The notes beneath the pieces were generated by a model. That model saw only the letters and a list, made by a program, of their open reading frames with translations. It did not search any database and was not told the DNA's origin. This document shows, one piece after another, positions 42,565 through 52,919 of a stretch of DNA of 64,000 bases (positions within the stretch are counted from its first letter, which is position 1; every line of letters starts with the position of its first letter). The position numbers and the translations under genes are program-made. Origin of the DNA: Haloterrigena salifodinae (GTDB lineage Archaea; Halobacteriota; Halobacteria; Halobacteriales; Natrialbaceae). The DNA is taken from contig NZ_RQWN01000001.1 of the NCBI RefSeq assembly GCF_003977755.1, positions 450,995 through 514,994 of the forward strand. The letters are read 5' to 3'.

Positions 42565-44013
42565 TTAGTCGTCTGCGGGCACCGAGGCCGATGGTTCGAC
42601 CGCTTCGTCCTCGAGCGGCGGCTCTGTCTCGCTCAGCGCCGCCTCGACCGCCGGAGCGAGTTCGTTGACGACCGACCGACCCTCTTTCTCCCGAACGACC
42701 AGTCCGTCCTCCTCGAGCGCCGAAAGGTGGTGGGAGACCGTGCTCGGATCGCGCTCGAGTTCGGCGGCGAGGCGACCGTTCGGCGCCGAACCGAGGTCCG
42801 CGAGCGTCTCGAGCACCGCCCGCTTGGCGGGCTCCGCGAGGGCAGCGTGGAGTTCGGCGTCCTCGGCGGTCGGCCCGCCGTCGCCAGGCGCGACCGCGGC
42901 CTCGTCCGCGAGGAAGTACCGGCGCTTGCCGTTGACCTTGGTCGCGGCGACCAGCCCCTCCTCCTCGAGGATGCGGACGTGGTGGCGGACCGTCGAGAGC
43001 GCGACGCCGCTCTCCTCGCTGACCTGCGAGAGGTAGCAGCCGGGGTCAGCCGCGATGGTCTCGTAGATCGTCCGCCGGCGGTCGTTCTCGAGGGGGTCCG
43101 AATCGTCGTAGCGACTGTAGCCGAGGATCGAGAGGAGTTTCACCGGGAGCAGCGAACCAAGACGGCGGAGGTGCCGAAGGACGGAGGACTGGCCGAGCCA
43201 GTTCGCCGCGAGGCCGGTCGCGCCGCCTGCAGCGCCAGCGGATCCCGCGCCAGCGCCGGCCGAACCGGCAGCGGCACCCGCGCCGGCACCGGTGCTGGCT
43301 GCCCCACCGGCGGCGCCGGCACTCCCCGCTGCAGCCCCCGCGGCGGTGATCGTCCCGAGCAGGCCGACGAGGACGGCGTCGGCCGTCGTCGAGGTACCGT
43401 CCGGAACCGGGGAGCCGCCGGTCCTGTCGTCAGCACCGCCCCCGCTCGCAGCGTTATCTTCGTCGTCATCCGCGCCGTCGCTCGAGTCGGTCGACGCGGA
43501 CGCCGACACCTCGAGGTCGACGGACCCTGTTCCGTTCGATCCGTCGAGTTCGGCGTCGCCGTCGAGCGCGCCGCTCGAGTTCTCGAGCAACCCGTCGGCC
43601 GTCTCGGTCGTCCCGTTAGCGACGGTGTCGACCGCGTCCCTCGTCTCGTCAGTCGTGTTCGTCGCTGTCCCGGTCCCGTTCTCGAGGATATCTTTTGGTT
43701 CGTCGGCGGAGTCGTCGCTCTCGTCGGTTGCGTTCCAAGTCCCGTCCGTCCCGGAATCCCGTTCGGCAGTCGCCCCGTCGTCCTCGTCGACGGTCTCGTT
43801 CGTCGCGTTCCCGTCGCCGACGTTCTCGAGGTCGTCGCTGGCGTTTTCCAACTCGTCGGTTTCGTCGACGGACCCGGCGAGCGAGTCGTCGGTCCCCAGC
43901 GACGCGGCGCCGCCGGTCGCGGCGGCGACGATTCCGACCGTTCCGGCGCCGCAGACGAGGAGAGTGACGAGACAGACGAGGGCGCGACTCGCGGTCGACG
44001 AACGGGTGGTCAT
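42565..44013 (-). CDS. Membrane-anchored protein with two C-terminal winged-helix domains
   Basis: The 482-residue protein starts MTTRSSTASRALVCLVTLLV, a signal or anchor helix. A long extracytoplasmic-type region rich in Asn/Thr/Glu/Asp follows (to about 195), then an Ala/Gly-rich hydrophobic stretch (about 205-265) that probably crosses the membrane. The C-terminal 170 residues carry two ArsR/winged-helix domains: CYLSQVSEESGVALSTVRHH and LAAELERDPSTVSHHLSALE. It therefore looks like a one-piece membrane sensor and DNA-binding protein. The ligand and targets are unknown. It is divergent from mutS. Confidence 0.8.
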   Translation of the reverse strand: MTTRSSTASRALVCLVTLLVCGAGTVGIVAAATGGAASLGTDDSLAGSVDETDELENASDDLENVGDGNATNETVDEDDGATAERDSGTDGTWNATDESDDSADEPKDILENGTGTATNTTDETRDAVDTVANGTTETADGLLENSSGALDGDAELDGSNGTGSVDLEVSASASTDSSDGADDDEDNAASGGGADDRTGGSPVPDGTSTTADAVLVGLLGTITAAGAAAGSAGAAGGAASTGAGAGAAAGSAGAGAGSAGAAGGATGLAANWLGQSSVLRHLRRLGSLLPVKLLSILGYSRYDDSDPLENDRRRTIYETIAADPGCYLSQVSEESGVALSTVRHHVRILEEEGLVAATKVNGKRRYFLADEAAVAPGDGGPTAEDAELHAALAEPAKRAVLETLADLGSAPNGRLAAELERDPSTVSHHLSALEEDGLVVREKEGRSVVNELAPAVEAALSETEPPLEDEAVEPSASVPADD

Positions 44014-44154
44014 GCTATTCGTGTGGGGTTGTGCGGTCGAGCGTAATACACCTTTTCCGTTTCCTGACAGTCTTGTGACTAGACCTGTCCCGAAATCGGA
44101 CCGTTCGGCGCCGATCCAGCAAGCTATTTCCGCGTCCGACGGCGGTATTCGGGT

Positions 44155-46878
44155 ATGGATCCGGCGCTTGGCCCTCCGGAACAGATGGCCGAGAAGCGCG
44201 ACGAGCTGACGCCCATGATGGCGCAGTACCACGACCTCTGTGCCCGCTACGACGACGCCATCGTGCTCTTTCAGGTGGGGGACTTCTACGAGACCTTCTG
44301 CGGCGCCGCCGAGCGCACCGCTCGCCTGCTCGAGATCGCCCTGACGAGCCGCGAGGACTCCACCGGCGAGTACCCGATGGCCGGCATTCCGATCGACAAC
44401 GCCGAATCGTATATCGAGGAGCTGCTCGAGGCCGGCTATCGCGTCGCCGTCGCGGACCAGGTCGAAGAGCCCGGCGAGACCTCCGGCGTGGTCGAGCGGG
44501 CGGTCACCCGCGTGATCACGCCCGGGACGCTCACCGAGGACGAACTGCTCTCGAGTGACGATAACAACTTCGTCGCGGCCATCGCTCGCGAGGGCGAGCG
44601 GCTCGGGCTCGGCCTGCTCGACGTCTCGACGGGCGACTTCTACGCGACGAGCGCGACCGCCCCCGAGTCGATCGCCGACGAGGTGAGCCGATTCGACCCC
44701 TCGGAGGCCGTTGTCGGCCCCGACGCGCCCGCCGACCCAGTCCCCGACGACTGCATGGTGACGCCGTTCGACGCCCGCGCCTTCGACCGCGAACGGGCCG
44801 CCGACAAGCTCGCGGCGTACTTTCGCAACCCCGACGCCCTGCTCGCGGCGGACGCCGAGATACGGGCCTGCGGCGCCTTGCTCGCGTACGCCGAGTACGT
44901 CCGCGGCGGCGAACACGAGGGCGAACGCGGCGACGTCGACGACGAGGAGCGCGTCGAGGCGGTCTTCGAGGGCGACGCCGAGCAACGCCTCGAGTACATC
45001 ACCCAACTCACCCGCTACGATCCCCGCGAGTACCTGCTGTTAGACGCCGTCGCCCTGCGCAGCCTCGAGCTGTTCGAGCCGCGGACCGTCCACGGCCGGG
45101 ACGACGCCACGCTCGTCGGTGTGCTCGACGAGACCGCCAGCGCGCTCGGGGGTCGTAAGCTCAGGGACTGGATCCGTCGGCCGCTGCTCGAGCCCGCGCG
45201 GATCGAGGCCCGCCACGATGCGGTCGCCGAGCTGAAATCGGCCGTGCGGACCCGCGAGCGCCTCTACGACCGACTGCGGGAGGTCTACGACTTAGAGCGG
45301 CTGATCGGGCGCATCTCCCGCGAGCGAGCCAACGCCCGGGACCTGCGCTCGCTGCGCGATACGCTCGCGGTCGTCCCCGAGATCAGGGAGCAGTTGGCCG
45401 ACGCGGACTGCGAACGCCTGCGGAGCCTCCGCGAGAACCTCGATCCGCTGGCGGACGTCCGCGAGTTGATCGAGGACGCCGTCGTCGCGGAGCCGCCGAT
45501 CGAAATCACCGAGGGCGGGATCATCGCGGAGGGGTACGACGACGACCTCGACGACCTCCGGGGGACCGCTCGAGACGGCAAGCAGTGGATCGACGACTTA
45601 GAGGAGCGCGAACGCGAGCGGACGGGCATCGATTCGCTGAAGGTCGGCCACAACTCGGTCCACGGCTATTACATCGAGGTGACGAACCCGAACCTCGATT
45701 CTGTCCCCGAGAACTACCAGCGCCGGCAGACGCTGAAGAACTCCGAGCGGTTCGTCACGCCGAAGCTCAAGGAACGCGAGGACGAGATCGTCGGCGCCCA
45801 GCAGCGAGCCGACGAGCGCGAGTACGAACTGTTCTGCGAGGTCCGCAGCGAAATCGCCGCCGAGGTCGAACGCGTGCAGGGACTGGCAGAGGCGATCGCG
45901 TCCCTCGACGCGCTCGTCTCGCTCGCGACCGTCGCGGCCCAGTACGACTACTGTCGCCCCGAGATGCTCGAGCGCGACGGCCGGGACGGCCTCGAGATCG
46001 GCGTCGAAGGGGGCCGGCATCCGGTCGTCGAGCGCACCCAGGAGTCGTTCGTCCCCAACGACGCCCGGCTGACGAACGACCGGCGGCTGGCCGTGATCAC
46101 GGGCCCCAACATGTCGGGGAAGTCGACGTACATGCGCCAGGTCGCCCAGATCGTCCTGCTCGCGCAGGTCGGGAGCTTCGTCCCGGCCCGCGCGGCCAGG
46201 CTGACGCCCGTCGATCGGATCTTCACCCGCGTCGGCGCCAGCGACGACATCGCGGGCGGGCGCTCGACGTTCATGGTCGAGATGGACGAACTCGCGACTA
46301 TTCTGCGCGAGGCCGACGAGCGCTCGCTGGTCCTCTTAGACGAGGTCGGCCGGGGCACCTCGACCGCCGACGGGATGGCCATCGCGCAGGCGATCACCGA
46401 ACACCTCCACGACCGGGTCGGCGCGACGACGCTGTTCGCGACCCACCACCACCCGCTGACCGAACTCGCCGACGAGCTCGCGGCCGCGTTCACGCTCCAC
46501 TTCGAGGTCGACGAGGACGACGGCGAGGTCGTCTTCCACCACGAGATCGCCCCCGGCGCGGCGACGGGCTCCTACGGCGTCGAGGTGGCGACGGCCGCGG
46601 GCGTCCCCGAGACCGTGGTCGAACGCTCGCGGGAACTGGTCTCGGAGGCGGCCGGTGACGATGTCGACGACGGTGAATCGATCGAAGAGCGTGAAGACGC
46701 GATCGACGGGGACGCCTCGGCCGAACCGACCGCCGACGCGGCTGCTGCGGCCACTGCAGACGGAGGCGACATTCCCACCGACGTCGCCGCCGAACTCCGG
46801 GCGCTAGACCTCGCGCACCTCACGCCCGTCGAGGCGCTGACGGAACTGGATCGACTGAAGCAACTGCTCGAGGAGTGA
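44155..46878 (+). CDS. mutS: DNA mismatch repair protein MutS
   Basis: The 907-residue protein has the mismatch-reading motif [10 protein letters not shown] near residue 40 (Phe-Tyr-Glu), the connector and lever domains, and the ATPase with Walker [10 protein letters not shown] at about 649, Walker [14 protein letters not shown] and [10 protein letters not shown]. It recognises mismatched DNA. An acidic Ala/Glu/Asp stretch (about 830-870) replaces part of the usual C-terminal linker before the closing helix [17 protein letters not shown]. Haloarchaea often carry more than one MutS; which paralogue this is cannot be told here. It lies 140 bases from the divergent winged-helix gene. Confidence 0.97.
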   Translation: MDPALGPPEQMAEKRDELTPMMAQYHDLCARYDDAIVLFQVGDFYETFCGAAERTARLLEIALTSREDSTGEYPMAGIPIDNAESYIEELLEAGYRVAVADQVEEPGETSGVVERAVTRVITPGTLTEDELLSSDDNNFVAAIAREGERLGLGLLDVSTGDFYATSATAPESIADEVSRFDPSEAVVGPDAPADPVPDDCMVTPFDARAFDRERAADKLAAYFRNPDALLAADAEIRACGALLAYAEYVRGGEHEGERGDVDDEERVEAVFEGDAEQRLEYITQLTRYDPREYLLLDAVALRSLELFEPRTVHGRDDATLVGVLDETASALGGRKLRDWIRRPLLEPARIEARHDAVAELKSAVRTRERLYDRLREVYDLERLIGRISRERANARDLRSLRDTLAVVPEIREQLADADCERLRSLRENLDPLADVRELIEDAVVAEPPIEITEGGIIAEGYDDDLDDLRGTARDGKQWIDDLEERERERTGIDSLKVGHNSVHGYYIEVTNPNLDSVPENYQRRQTLKNSERFVTPKLKEREDEIVGAQQRADEREYELFCEVRSEIAAEVERVQGLAEAIASLDALVSLATVAAQYDYCRPEMLERDGRDGLEIGVEGGRHPVVERTQESFVPNDARLTNDRRLAVITGPNMSGKSTYMRQVAQIVLLAQVGSFVPARAARLTPVDRIFTRVGASDDIAGGRSTFMVEMDELATILREADERSLVLLDEVGRGTSTADGMAIAQAITEHLHDRVGATTLFATHHHPLTELADELAAAFTLHFEVDEDDGEVVFHHEIAPGAATGSYGVEVATAAGVPETVVERSRELVSEAAGDDVDDGESIEEREDAIDGDASAEPTADAAAAATADGGDIPTDVAAELRALDLAHLTPVEALTELDRLKQLLEE

Positions 46879-46903
46879 CGAACGAGCCGTCGAGGAGCCG
46901 CCG

Positions 46904-47428
46904 TTACTCGCCGTCGAGGAGCGGTTTCCGATAGAATACCAGTTCGAACGGCTCGCCGAACCCCTCGATCCGCTCGCACGCCGCTTCCTCGTACCCCAGC
47001 GTCTCGTAAAGTCCGCGGGCGGCGGTCTGTGTCGGCCTCGTGTCGAGGACGATCTGCGTCGCCCCCCGCTCGCGAGCGCGTCGTTCGAGTTCCGTCGCGA
47101 TTCGCCGACCGTAGCCGCGGCGCTGATAGTCCGGATCGACGCGCATACGGGTTAGTTCAACCGTCGACCCCGGGAGGTCGGGGAGTACCTGTGCGACGAA
47201 GTCCGTCCCGTCGACCGGCCGGAACGCGCCCATGGCGACGATTCGCCCCTTGCGCTCGCCGACGAGGAACTCGCCGCCGCTCTCGAGGTACGTCTCGGTG
47301 ACGGTCTCGAGATCCTCGTCCGGAACGTCCGCGACGTAGGCCCCGACGTCTCGCATGGCCGTTTCGTGTAGCTCCCGGATCCGATCGGTGTCCGCCGGTT
47401 CGAATCGGCGAACGCGGAGGGCGGACAT
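46904..47428 (-). CDS. GNAT-family N-acetyltransferase
   Basis: The 174-residue protein has the acetyl-CoA binding motif RMRVDPDYQRRGYGRRIATE (motif A) and the C-terminal AARGLYETLGYEEA (motif B). It is a typical single-domain GNAT enzyme; the acceptor is unknown. It converges on mutS. Confidence 0.92.
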   Translation of the reverse strand: MSALRVRRFEPADTDRIRELHETAMRDVGAYVADVPDEDLETVTETYLESGGEFLVGERKGRIVAMGAFRPVDGTDFVAQVLPDLPGSTVELTRMRVDPDYQRRGYGRRIATELERRARERGATQIVLDTRPTQTAARGLYETLGYEEAACERIEGFGEPFELVFYRKPLLDGE

Positions 47429-47551
47429 CTATCGCTCCCGCCGCGACGGACGGAACGTACGACCGACGATGCGGCTCATGGAGTATCGTCACCTCCCCAA
47501 CGCGAAAAGGTTGTATACACGAGGTGTGCCGCGTATGCCGCGGGCGACGGA

Positions 47552-48019
47552 CTACGTCTCTCGCTGGCCGACCTCGAGGAACGCGAGGGCCGCGCCCAGC
47601 AGCGCGGTGTTCTTCAGGAAGTGGGTTAGCTCCTGTTGTTGCTGTTGGGGGTCGTCCTCGTTCCAGAAGTCGTGCATGATCGGTGTCGTCCCGATCAGGA
47701 AGCTGGCGATCGCCGCGGCGCCGGCCGCCGGGGCCCGCCAGAGGGCGACGCTGATGCCGCCAAGCAGGAGGCTCCCGCTGACCGAGGGCACCGTTACGCC
47801 GGGCAGCGGCGCGTCCTTGGCGTCGGCGTAGTCGATCCGCCCCTCGAGTTGCCGGAGGTTGTCGACGGCCGTGAACGCGAGGACGCCGCCGAAGAGGACC
47901 CGCCCGAGGCGGAACAGCGGCCGCGCGGTTACGTCCGAGTCCGCAGCCGATTCGGCGTCGCCGCTCGGCTGGCCGACTGCGCTGTCGCTCTGTTCTTCGG
48001 ATTGGGAGAGGATGCTCAT
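47552..48019 (-). CDS. DoxX-family membrane protein
   Basis: From ATG 48019 (MSILSQSEEQSDSAVGQP) the 155-residue protein has a polar N-terminus and four membrane helices with LFRLGRVLFGGVLAFTAVDNL and FLIGTTPIMHDFW, typical of DoxX proteins. DoxX-type proteins are associated with quinone-linked redox processes. A glutamine run (PQQQQQELTH) lies before the last helix. It is a single gene downstream of the MBL-fold gene. Confidence 0.85.
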   Translation of the reverse strand: MSILSQSEEQSDSAVGQPSGDAESAADSDVTARPLFRLGRVLFGGVLAFTAVDNLRQLEGRIDYADAKDAPLPGVTVPSVSGSLLLGGISVALWRAPAAGAAAIASFLIGTTPIMHDFWNEDDPQQQQQELTHFLKNTALLGAALAFLEVGQRET

Positions 48020-48114
48020 TGCCGGTTTGAAACGCAGTCGCAAGCGGGTTAGGTACATTCGTAGCAACTGCAGGCGTCCGTCCCGCCCATCTCCGTCTGA
48101 CCGCACGCGTTTCG

Positions 48115-48801
48115 TCAGTCCTCGAGTCCGCGCTCGGAGAGTTCTCGGATCCGTTCGCTCCCGCTGTCGACGTAGCCGCCGTGGTAGCAGACCACGTGCT
48201 CGATTTCGCGGTCGGCCAGTTTTCCAACTGATTCGAGGGCGCGATCCGTGTCAGGGGTGAAGTCGGGGTTCGGTCCCGACAGCGAGCCGTCGTCCGCGAC
48301 GAGGGCATCGCCGGCGATCAACAGGCCGTCCTCCGGGAAGTGCAGGGAAACGTGTCCGGGCGCGTGGCCCGGCGTCTCGAGGACCTCCATCGGGCCGGCG
48401 AGGGTGGGAATTCGGACGCCGCCGGTGAGTTCCAGATCGACGTCGACGGGGGGATAACGATCGCCGTCGCCCTTGATCGGATCGCGCTCGCCGGCGATAT
48501 ACGGCGCCTCCTCGCGGTGGGTCGCGACGACCGCGTCGACGACCTCGAGCAACTTGTCGAGTCCGCCCGCGTGATCGGCGTCGTGGTGGGTGAGAACGAC
48601 GAGCCAGATGTCCTCGAGAGCGTAGCCGAGCGACCGGAGGTGCGTTCGAAGGCCCTCGAGCGCGCCCTCCGGGCCGGCGTCGATCAGGACCGGTCCGCGC
48701 TCGGTCTCGACCAGCGTCGGGGTGAGCGTGATCGTTCGACTACCGTACTCGACCGTGATCGGGAGCGTATGGACGCCCACCTCGCGTTCGTCTGCAGGCA
48801 T
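48115..48801 (-). CDS. Metallo-beta-lactamase-fold hydrolase
   Basis: From ATG 48801 (MPADEREVGVHTLPITVEYG) the 228-residue protein shows the MBL metal motif THHDADHAGG, then a His in TPGHAPGHVSLH and Asp in GDALVADDG, and a C-terminal His (CYHGGYVD). This is the glyoxalase II/lactonase-like group. It hydrolyses an ester or thioester that cannot be specified. It is divergent from the terpene-synthase-like gene. Confidence 0.9.
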   Translation of the reverse strand: MPADEREVGVHTLPITVEYGSRTITLTPTLVETERGPVLIDAGPEGALEGLRTHLRSLGYALEDIWLVVLTHHDADHAGGLDKLLEVVDAVVATHREEAPYIAGERDPIKGDGDRYPPVDVDLELTGGVRIPTLAGPMEVLETPGHAPGHVSLHFPEDGLLIAGDALVADDGSLSGPNPDFTPDTDRALESVGKLADREIEHVVCYHGGYVDSGSERIRELSERGLED

Positions 48802-48910
48802 ACTCGAGTCGTTCGCTCCCAGCACGAAAGGACTGTCCGTCCGGTTTCCTCGCGTCGCTCGCCGTGGGGCGCCAACAGCATATTACAATTTAAACAATTA
48901 GCAAAAAACA

Positions 48911-48917
48911 TTTTTAG
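48911..48917 (+). promoter_or_regulatory. TATA-like element of the terpene-synthase-like gene
   Basis: TTTTTAG lies 25-31 bases before ATG 48942 within a markedly AT-rich tract (48878-48940) that contrasts with the GC-rich surroundings. Confidence 0.4.
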
Positions 48918-48941
48918 TTTCAGTTATCTTTTGAGTGAACG

Positions 48942-49937
48942 ATGGTAGCCGAGTCGCAGTTCCCCAGCCTCGAGGACGAGATTGATCCGTTTGCGAACGC
49001 ACCGACGCGGACGCTCTCGGAAACGGTTCGGCCGCTGGCCGACGCCTACGACGACCGGATCGGCGATCGGGACCGATCCACGTGGCGGTGGTTCGACGCG
49101 GTCGAACCCGAGTTTCGCCTGTCGTGTGTCGACGACGAGCGCGGGCGGCGCGTTCGCGACGCGAAGGTGCTCGCCACGATGTTCATCACCGTCATCGACG
49201 ACGTCGCCGAGCGACACGGCGACCGGGCGACCCTCGAGGAACTGCTGCTCGTCCCGTTCGACTCGCGGCCTGCCGATCCGACGCGCGACGGCGTCGACGG
49301 CGCGTACGTTCGATTCCAGCAGGAGCTCTGGGACGCGCTGCTGTCGCAGTTCAGAGAGAGCCCGCGGGCCGAGGAGTTCGAGCCGCTGTTCCGGTTCGAC
49401 GTGCGGCAGGCGCTCCAGTCGGTCGACTACTCGGCGCTGCTGGCCCGGTATCCCGGCCTCGCCGGTGAGCGCGAACTCCGAACCTACGACGTCTACAACA
49501 TGATGCTCTTCCCGTTCGCCGACATCGATCTCGCTAACGCGTCCGAGTTCGAGCGACGCGACCTCTCGGCCGTTCGGGACGTCGTCGCCCGCGGCCAGCG
49601 GATGGCGCGAATCGGAAACTGGATCGCCTCCTGGGAGCGCGAACTCGCCGAGGGCGACTACAGTTCCGGCGTCGTGGTCCGCGCCCTCGAGTCTGGCGTC
49701 GTGTCGATCGACGAACTCCGTGCGCTCCAGCAGCAGCCGTCCGCAGCGGCGGTCGGTGCGATCGCCAACCGGATCCGCGACGCCGGCATCGAAGCCGCGT
49801 TCGTCGATCGCTGGCGCTGCGAGTACGAGCGGGGCGCCGACTACTGCGGCGAGATCGCGTCCGTCGACGTTCGGGCGTACCTCGACGGGTTCGTCCCGAT
49901 TTTCCGCTCGCAACTCGCCCGTCGGGGCGGGGCCTGA
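48942..49937 (+). CDS. Probable class I terpene synthase
   Basis: The 331-residue all-helical acidic protein has the two metal-binding motifs of class I terpene cyclases. The Asp-rich motif DDVAE (DDxxE) is at 86-90, and the NSE motif N226-WIA-S230-WER-E234 matches NxxxSxxxE. An Arg at 180 stands exactly 46 residues before N226, the position of the pyrophosphate sensor. Length fits the bacterial and archaeal enzymes. It would ionise a prenyl diphosphate, but product and substrate chain length are unknown. No prenyltransferase or tailoring genes adjoin it. An AT-rich promoter separates it from the divergent MBL-fold gene. The assignment comes from motifs only. Confidence 0.7.
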   Translation: MVAESQFPSLEDEIDPFANAPTRTLSETVRPLADAYDDRIGDRDRSTWRWFDAVEPEFRLSCVDDERGRRVRDAKVLATMFITVIDDVAERHGDRATLEELLLVPFDSRPADPTRDGVDGAYVRFQQELWDALLSQFRESPRAEEFEPLFRFDVRQALQSVDYSALLARYPGLAGERELRTYDVYNMMLFPFADIDLANASEFERRDLSAVRDVVARGQRMARIGNWIASWERELAEGDYSSGVVVRALESGVVSIDELRALQQQPSAAAVGAIANRIRDAGIEAAFVDRWRCEYERGADYCGEIASVDVRAYLDGFVPIFRSQLARRGGA

Positions 49938-50023
49938 CGGCTCGCGCGAGCGCGGCACCCGGCAGCGTGACGCCTCGTCTGGCGTGTCTGGCACCCGGTA
50001 CGCGCCCGGCAGCGCTCGGGCGG

Positions 50024-51229
50024 CTACTCGAGCGCCGTCTCGATCGCGCTCTCGAGGTCACCGATCAGGTCGTCGACGTGCTCGATCCCCACCGAGACAC
50101 GGATCAGGCTGTCCGAGAGCCCGGCCTCGAGCCGTTCCTCGCGCGGAATGGCGGCATGGGTCATCGGCGCGGGCTGTTCGATCAGGCTCTCGACGCCGCC
50201 GAGGCTCTCCGCGAGGGTGAAGACCTCGGTGTTCGAGACGACCTCGCTGGCCTCCTCTAAGCTCGCGTCGAGTTCGAAGCTCAGCATGCCGCCGAAGTCG
50301 TCCATCTGCTCGGCGGCGATCTCGTGGCCCGGGTGGGACTCGAGGCCGGGGTAGTAGACGCGGTCAACGTCGGGGTGGTCGTCGAGCCACTCGGCGATTG
50401 CGCGGGCGTTCTCGCAGTGGCGGTCCATGCGGACGGGGAGGGTCTTGGTGCCCCGGAGGACAAGGAAGGACTCGAAGGGGCCCGGCGTCGCGCCGACGGA
50501 GTTCTGGTAGAAGCCCAGTCGCTCGTCGAGGTCGGTGTCGTTGGTCAGCAAGGCGCCGCCGACGACGTCCGAGTGGCCGCCCAGATACTTCGTCAGGGAG
50601 TGGGAGACGATATCCGCGCCCAGATCGAGGGGGCGCTGGAGGTACGGCGTCGCGAAGGTGTTGTCGATCGCACACAGCGCGTCGTTGTCGTGGGCGATGT
50701 CGGCCGCGCCCGCGATATCGACGATCGACATAAGCGGGTTGGTCGGCGTCTCGAGCCAGAGCAGCGCCGTTTCCTCGCGGAACGCCGCCTCGATCTCATC
50801 GAGGTCGGTCATATCGACGAACGAGAACTCGATATTGTACTCCTCGTAGACCTGCGTGAAGATGCGGTGGGTGCCGCCGTAGACGTCGTTGCCGGTGACG
50901 ACGTGATCGCCGGCCTCGAGGAGGTTGAGCACGGTGTTGATCGAGGCCATCCCGCTGGCGAACGCGCGGCCGTAGTCGGCGTTCTCGAGGCTCGCGAGGT
51001 TTTCCTCTAGGTCCGTCCGAGTCGGGTTTCCGGTCCGGGAGTACTCGTAGCCGCGGTGATCGCCCGGCGCGTCCTGTTTGTAGGTGGAGTTCGCGAGGAT
51101 CGGCGTCATCAGCGCGCCCGTTTCGGGATCGGGCTCCTGTCCGGCGTGGATCGAGCGGGTTTCGATTCGGCGCGGCTCCTGCTCGCCGCGTTCGTCGACG
51201 CCGTCACTGTCGCTGTCGGAATCGTCCAT
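50024..51229 (-). CDS. Cystathionine gamma-synthase/lyase-type PLP enzyme
   Basis: The 401-residue protein is of the Cys/Met-metabolism PLP family. Landmarks are [20 protein letters not shown], the PLP-stacking [16 protein letters not shown] block, and the Schiff-base Lys in [17 protein letters not shown]. It catalyses transsulfuration (cystathionine synthesis or cleavage) or a related beta/gamma elimination. Synthase and lyase cannot be separated by these motifs. A bat-type HTH gene lies 60 bases upstream on the same strand. Confidence 0.92.
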   Translation of the reverse strand: MDDSDSDSDGVDERGEQEPRRIETRSIHAGQEPDPETGALMTPILANSTYKQDAPGDHRGYEYSRTGNPTRTDLEENLASLENADYGRAFASGMASINTVLNLLEAGDHVVTGNDVYGGTHRIFTQVYEEYNIEFSFVDMTDLDEIEAAFREETALLWLETPTNPLMSIVDIAGAADIAHDNDALCAIDNTFATPYLQRPLDLGADIVSHSLTKYLGGHSDVVGGALLTNDTDLDERLGFYQNSVGATPGPFESFLVLRGTKTLPVRMDRHCENARAIAEWLDDHPDVDRVYYPGLESHPGHEIAAEQMDDFGGMLSFELDASLEEASEVVSNTEVFTLAESLGGVESLIEQPAPMTHAAIPREERLEAGLSDSLIRVSVGIEHVDDLIGDLESAIETALE

Positions 51230-51289
51230 ACCGGCCCAACGACCTCGAGCCGGGTGACTCTTGCTCCTTCGGGCCGGCCGGAAACCGCC

Positions 51290-51979
51290 TCACTGGAGCT
51301 GTCGTCGCTTCGGCGACTCCGTGACCGAGGCCGAGACGACGTGATCGACGAGTTTCGCCTCGATCTTCCGGAGGTGTTCGCCGACCGTCCCGCCTGCGAT
51401 GCCGACCTCGCGGCCGATCTCCTCGTAGGTCGTCTCCCGGGGCGAGCCGTAGTAGCCGAGTTCAATCGCCGTCTCGAACAGCCGGCGCTGTTTCGGCGTG
51501 AGCGACGCGAGGAAGACGTTCTCCTCAGGTTCGAACGGCTGCTTCGTCTCGAGGGTGAGATCGACGGTGTCGGGCACGACCGACCGCGCCCGCTGGAACG
51601 ACTCCTCGGTCGCGAACAGCGACACCTTGAGATCGCCCCCGCGGACGTACGTCAGTGGCGGGTCGAGGAACACCTGAAAGTCCCGCGTCACCCGCAGGAG
51701 TTCGCTGACGGTCTCGTTCGGAACGAACCGCGAACAGACAAAGATTCGGTCGCCGTACTCCTCGATCCAGTAGCCGAGCGAGCCGAGCTCCTCGTCGACG
51801 AGCGCCTCGACGCGTTCGAACTCCCCCGCGAGTTCGTAGACCATCACCCCGAGCCCGTCGGGGCGGAGACGGATCCGGTGGATCGCCACGCGGTCGACCC
51901 CTTCGCGGCGATCGATCCGCTTTTCGAACGGATGAAACCACCCTCCCTGCGGCGAGAGCCGAAGTTCGTACTGACGCAT
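51290..51979 (-). CDS. Bat-type HTH-10 transcriptional regulator
   Basis: From ATG 51979 ([14 protein letters not shown]) the 229-residue protein has an alpha/beta sensor region and a C-terminal HTH_10: [20 protein letters not shown] and [20 protein letters not shown]. It regulates unknown targets; the adjacent downstream PLP sulfur-amino-acid gene is a candidate. The frame extending to 52018 adds 13 hydrophobic residues that are less likely. Confidence 0.88.
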   Translation of the reverse strand: MRQYELRLSPQGGWFHPFEKRIDRREGVDRVAIHRIRLRPDGLGVMVYELAGEFERVEALVDEELGSLGYWIEEYGDRIFVCSRFVPNETVSELLRVTRDFQVFLDPPLTYVRGGDLKVSLFATEESFQRARSVVPDTVDLTLETKQPFEPEENVFLASLTPKQRRLFETAIELGYYGSPRETTYEEIGREVGIAGGTVGEHLRKIEAKLVDHVVSASVTESPKRRQLQ

Positions 51980-52164
51980 CAATGCGTAGGAATACCACAG
52001 GACCGCTTCAATAAACACCCCCTACGCTCCCAGTTCGCGGGAACCGGCCGACCCACCGCGCTCTCTCCGGCGATCAGCCCGCGGCGCCGTCCGGTTTCGC
52101 CCTCATTACCGCCCGACGGCGGGCCGATCGGCTCGTCGCCGCCGCGGCCGTACGAATACGTGCG

Positions 52165-52172
52165 TTTTATAA
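52165..52172 (+). promoter_or_regulatory. TATA box of the L21e-Rpb4 operon
   Basis: TTTTATAA lies 30-37 bases before the L21e start at 52202. Confidence 0.55.
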
Positions 52173-52201
52173 CGCCGACCGGACAACACCGTCGTACGAC
52201 T

Positions 52202-52510
52202 ATGCCGAACTCTAATGGCCCTCGTCAGGGATCCCGTAGAAAACTCTCGAACGAACCTCGAAACCGTGGCACCTCGTCGCCACAGCGCGCGATTCAGGAG
52301 TACGAGGAGGGCGAGAAGGTCCACCTCAAGATCGACCCGAGCGTCCCCAACGGCCGCTTCCACCCGCGCTTCGACGGACAGACCGGCGAAGTCATCGGCA
52401 AACAGGGCGACGCCTTCAAGGTCCAGATCAGCGACCGCGGCAAGGAGAAGACGCTGATCGTCACCGCCGCGCACATGCGCGCCCAGAACCAAGAGAAGAC
52501 CCGGATCTGA
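52202..52510 (+). CDS. rpl21e: 50S ribosomal protein L21e
   Basis: The 102-residue protein starts [20 protein letters not shown] and contains the L21e SH3-like core [40 protein letters not shown] and [13 protein letters not shown]. It is a component of the large ribosomal subunit specific to archaea and eukaryotes. The basic N-terminus contrasts with the otherwise acidic proteome. Rpb4 follows after six bases. Confidence 0.97.
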   Translation: MPNSNGPRQGSRRKLSNEPRNRGTSSPQRAIQEYEEGEKVHLKIDPSVPNGRFHPRFDGQTGEVIGKQGDAFKVQISDRGKEKTLIVTAAHMRAQNQEKTRI

Positions 52511-52516
52511 GCGAGC

Positions 52517-52873
52517 ATGACGATCTTCAAGGAGATCGTCGACGAGGAGTTCCTCACGGTCTCGGAAACGAAGGAGCTGCTCGCCGACATCGAAGCCGAA
52601 CGGGCGTTAGACGAGGACCGGGAGCTGCCGTACGAGCTCGCACGCGCAGTCGAGCACGTCAACCGGTTTACCGTCCTCGAGCCCGCCGAGGCACAGGACC
52701 TCGTCGACCAGCTCCAGGAGGTAGAGAAGGTCGATGAACCGACGGCGTACAAGATCGCCAACCTCCTGCCGCGCAACCGCGATGAACTCCGCTCGGTGTA
52801 CGCACAGCAACGGTACTCGCTGTCGGGTGACGAACTCGACGAGATCCTCAACGTCGTCGCCCAGTACGCCTGA
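52517..52873 (+). CDS. rpoF: DNA-directed RNA polymerase subunit F (Rpb4)
   Basis: The 118-residue protein matches archaeal Rpb4: KEIVDEEFLTVSETKELLAD, RAVEHVNRFTVLEPAEAQDL and the C-terminal helices EPTAYKIANLLPRNRDELRS. It forms the stalk of RNA polymerase with Rpb7. It lies six bases after L21e and before DUF655, the standard archaeal order. Confidence 0.96.
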   Translation: MTIFKEIVDEEFLTVSETKELLADIEAERALDEDRELPYELARAVEHVNRFTVLEPAEAQDLVDQLQEVEKVDEPTAYKIANLLPRNRDELRSVYAQQRYSLSGDELDEILNVVAQYA

Positions 52874-52887
52874 CCGCGGGCCGACTC

Positions 52888-52895
52888 TTTAAGTA
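52888..52895 (+). promoter_or_regulatory. TATA box before DUF655
   Basis: TTTAAGTA lies 25-32 bases before ATG 52920, suggesting an internal, leaderless promoter in the operon. Confidence 0.5.
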
Positions 52896-52919
52896 CGCCG
52901 TCGCCGTATGGTTATCACA

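Noticed and set aside
42565..45006. Extension of the winged-helix gene to 45006
   Set aside because: The upstream part is antisense to mutS; the Met with a signal helix at 44013 gives a sensible protein.
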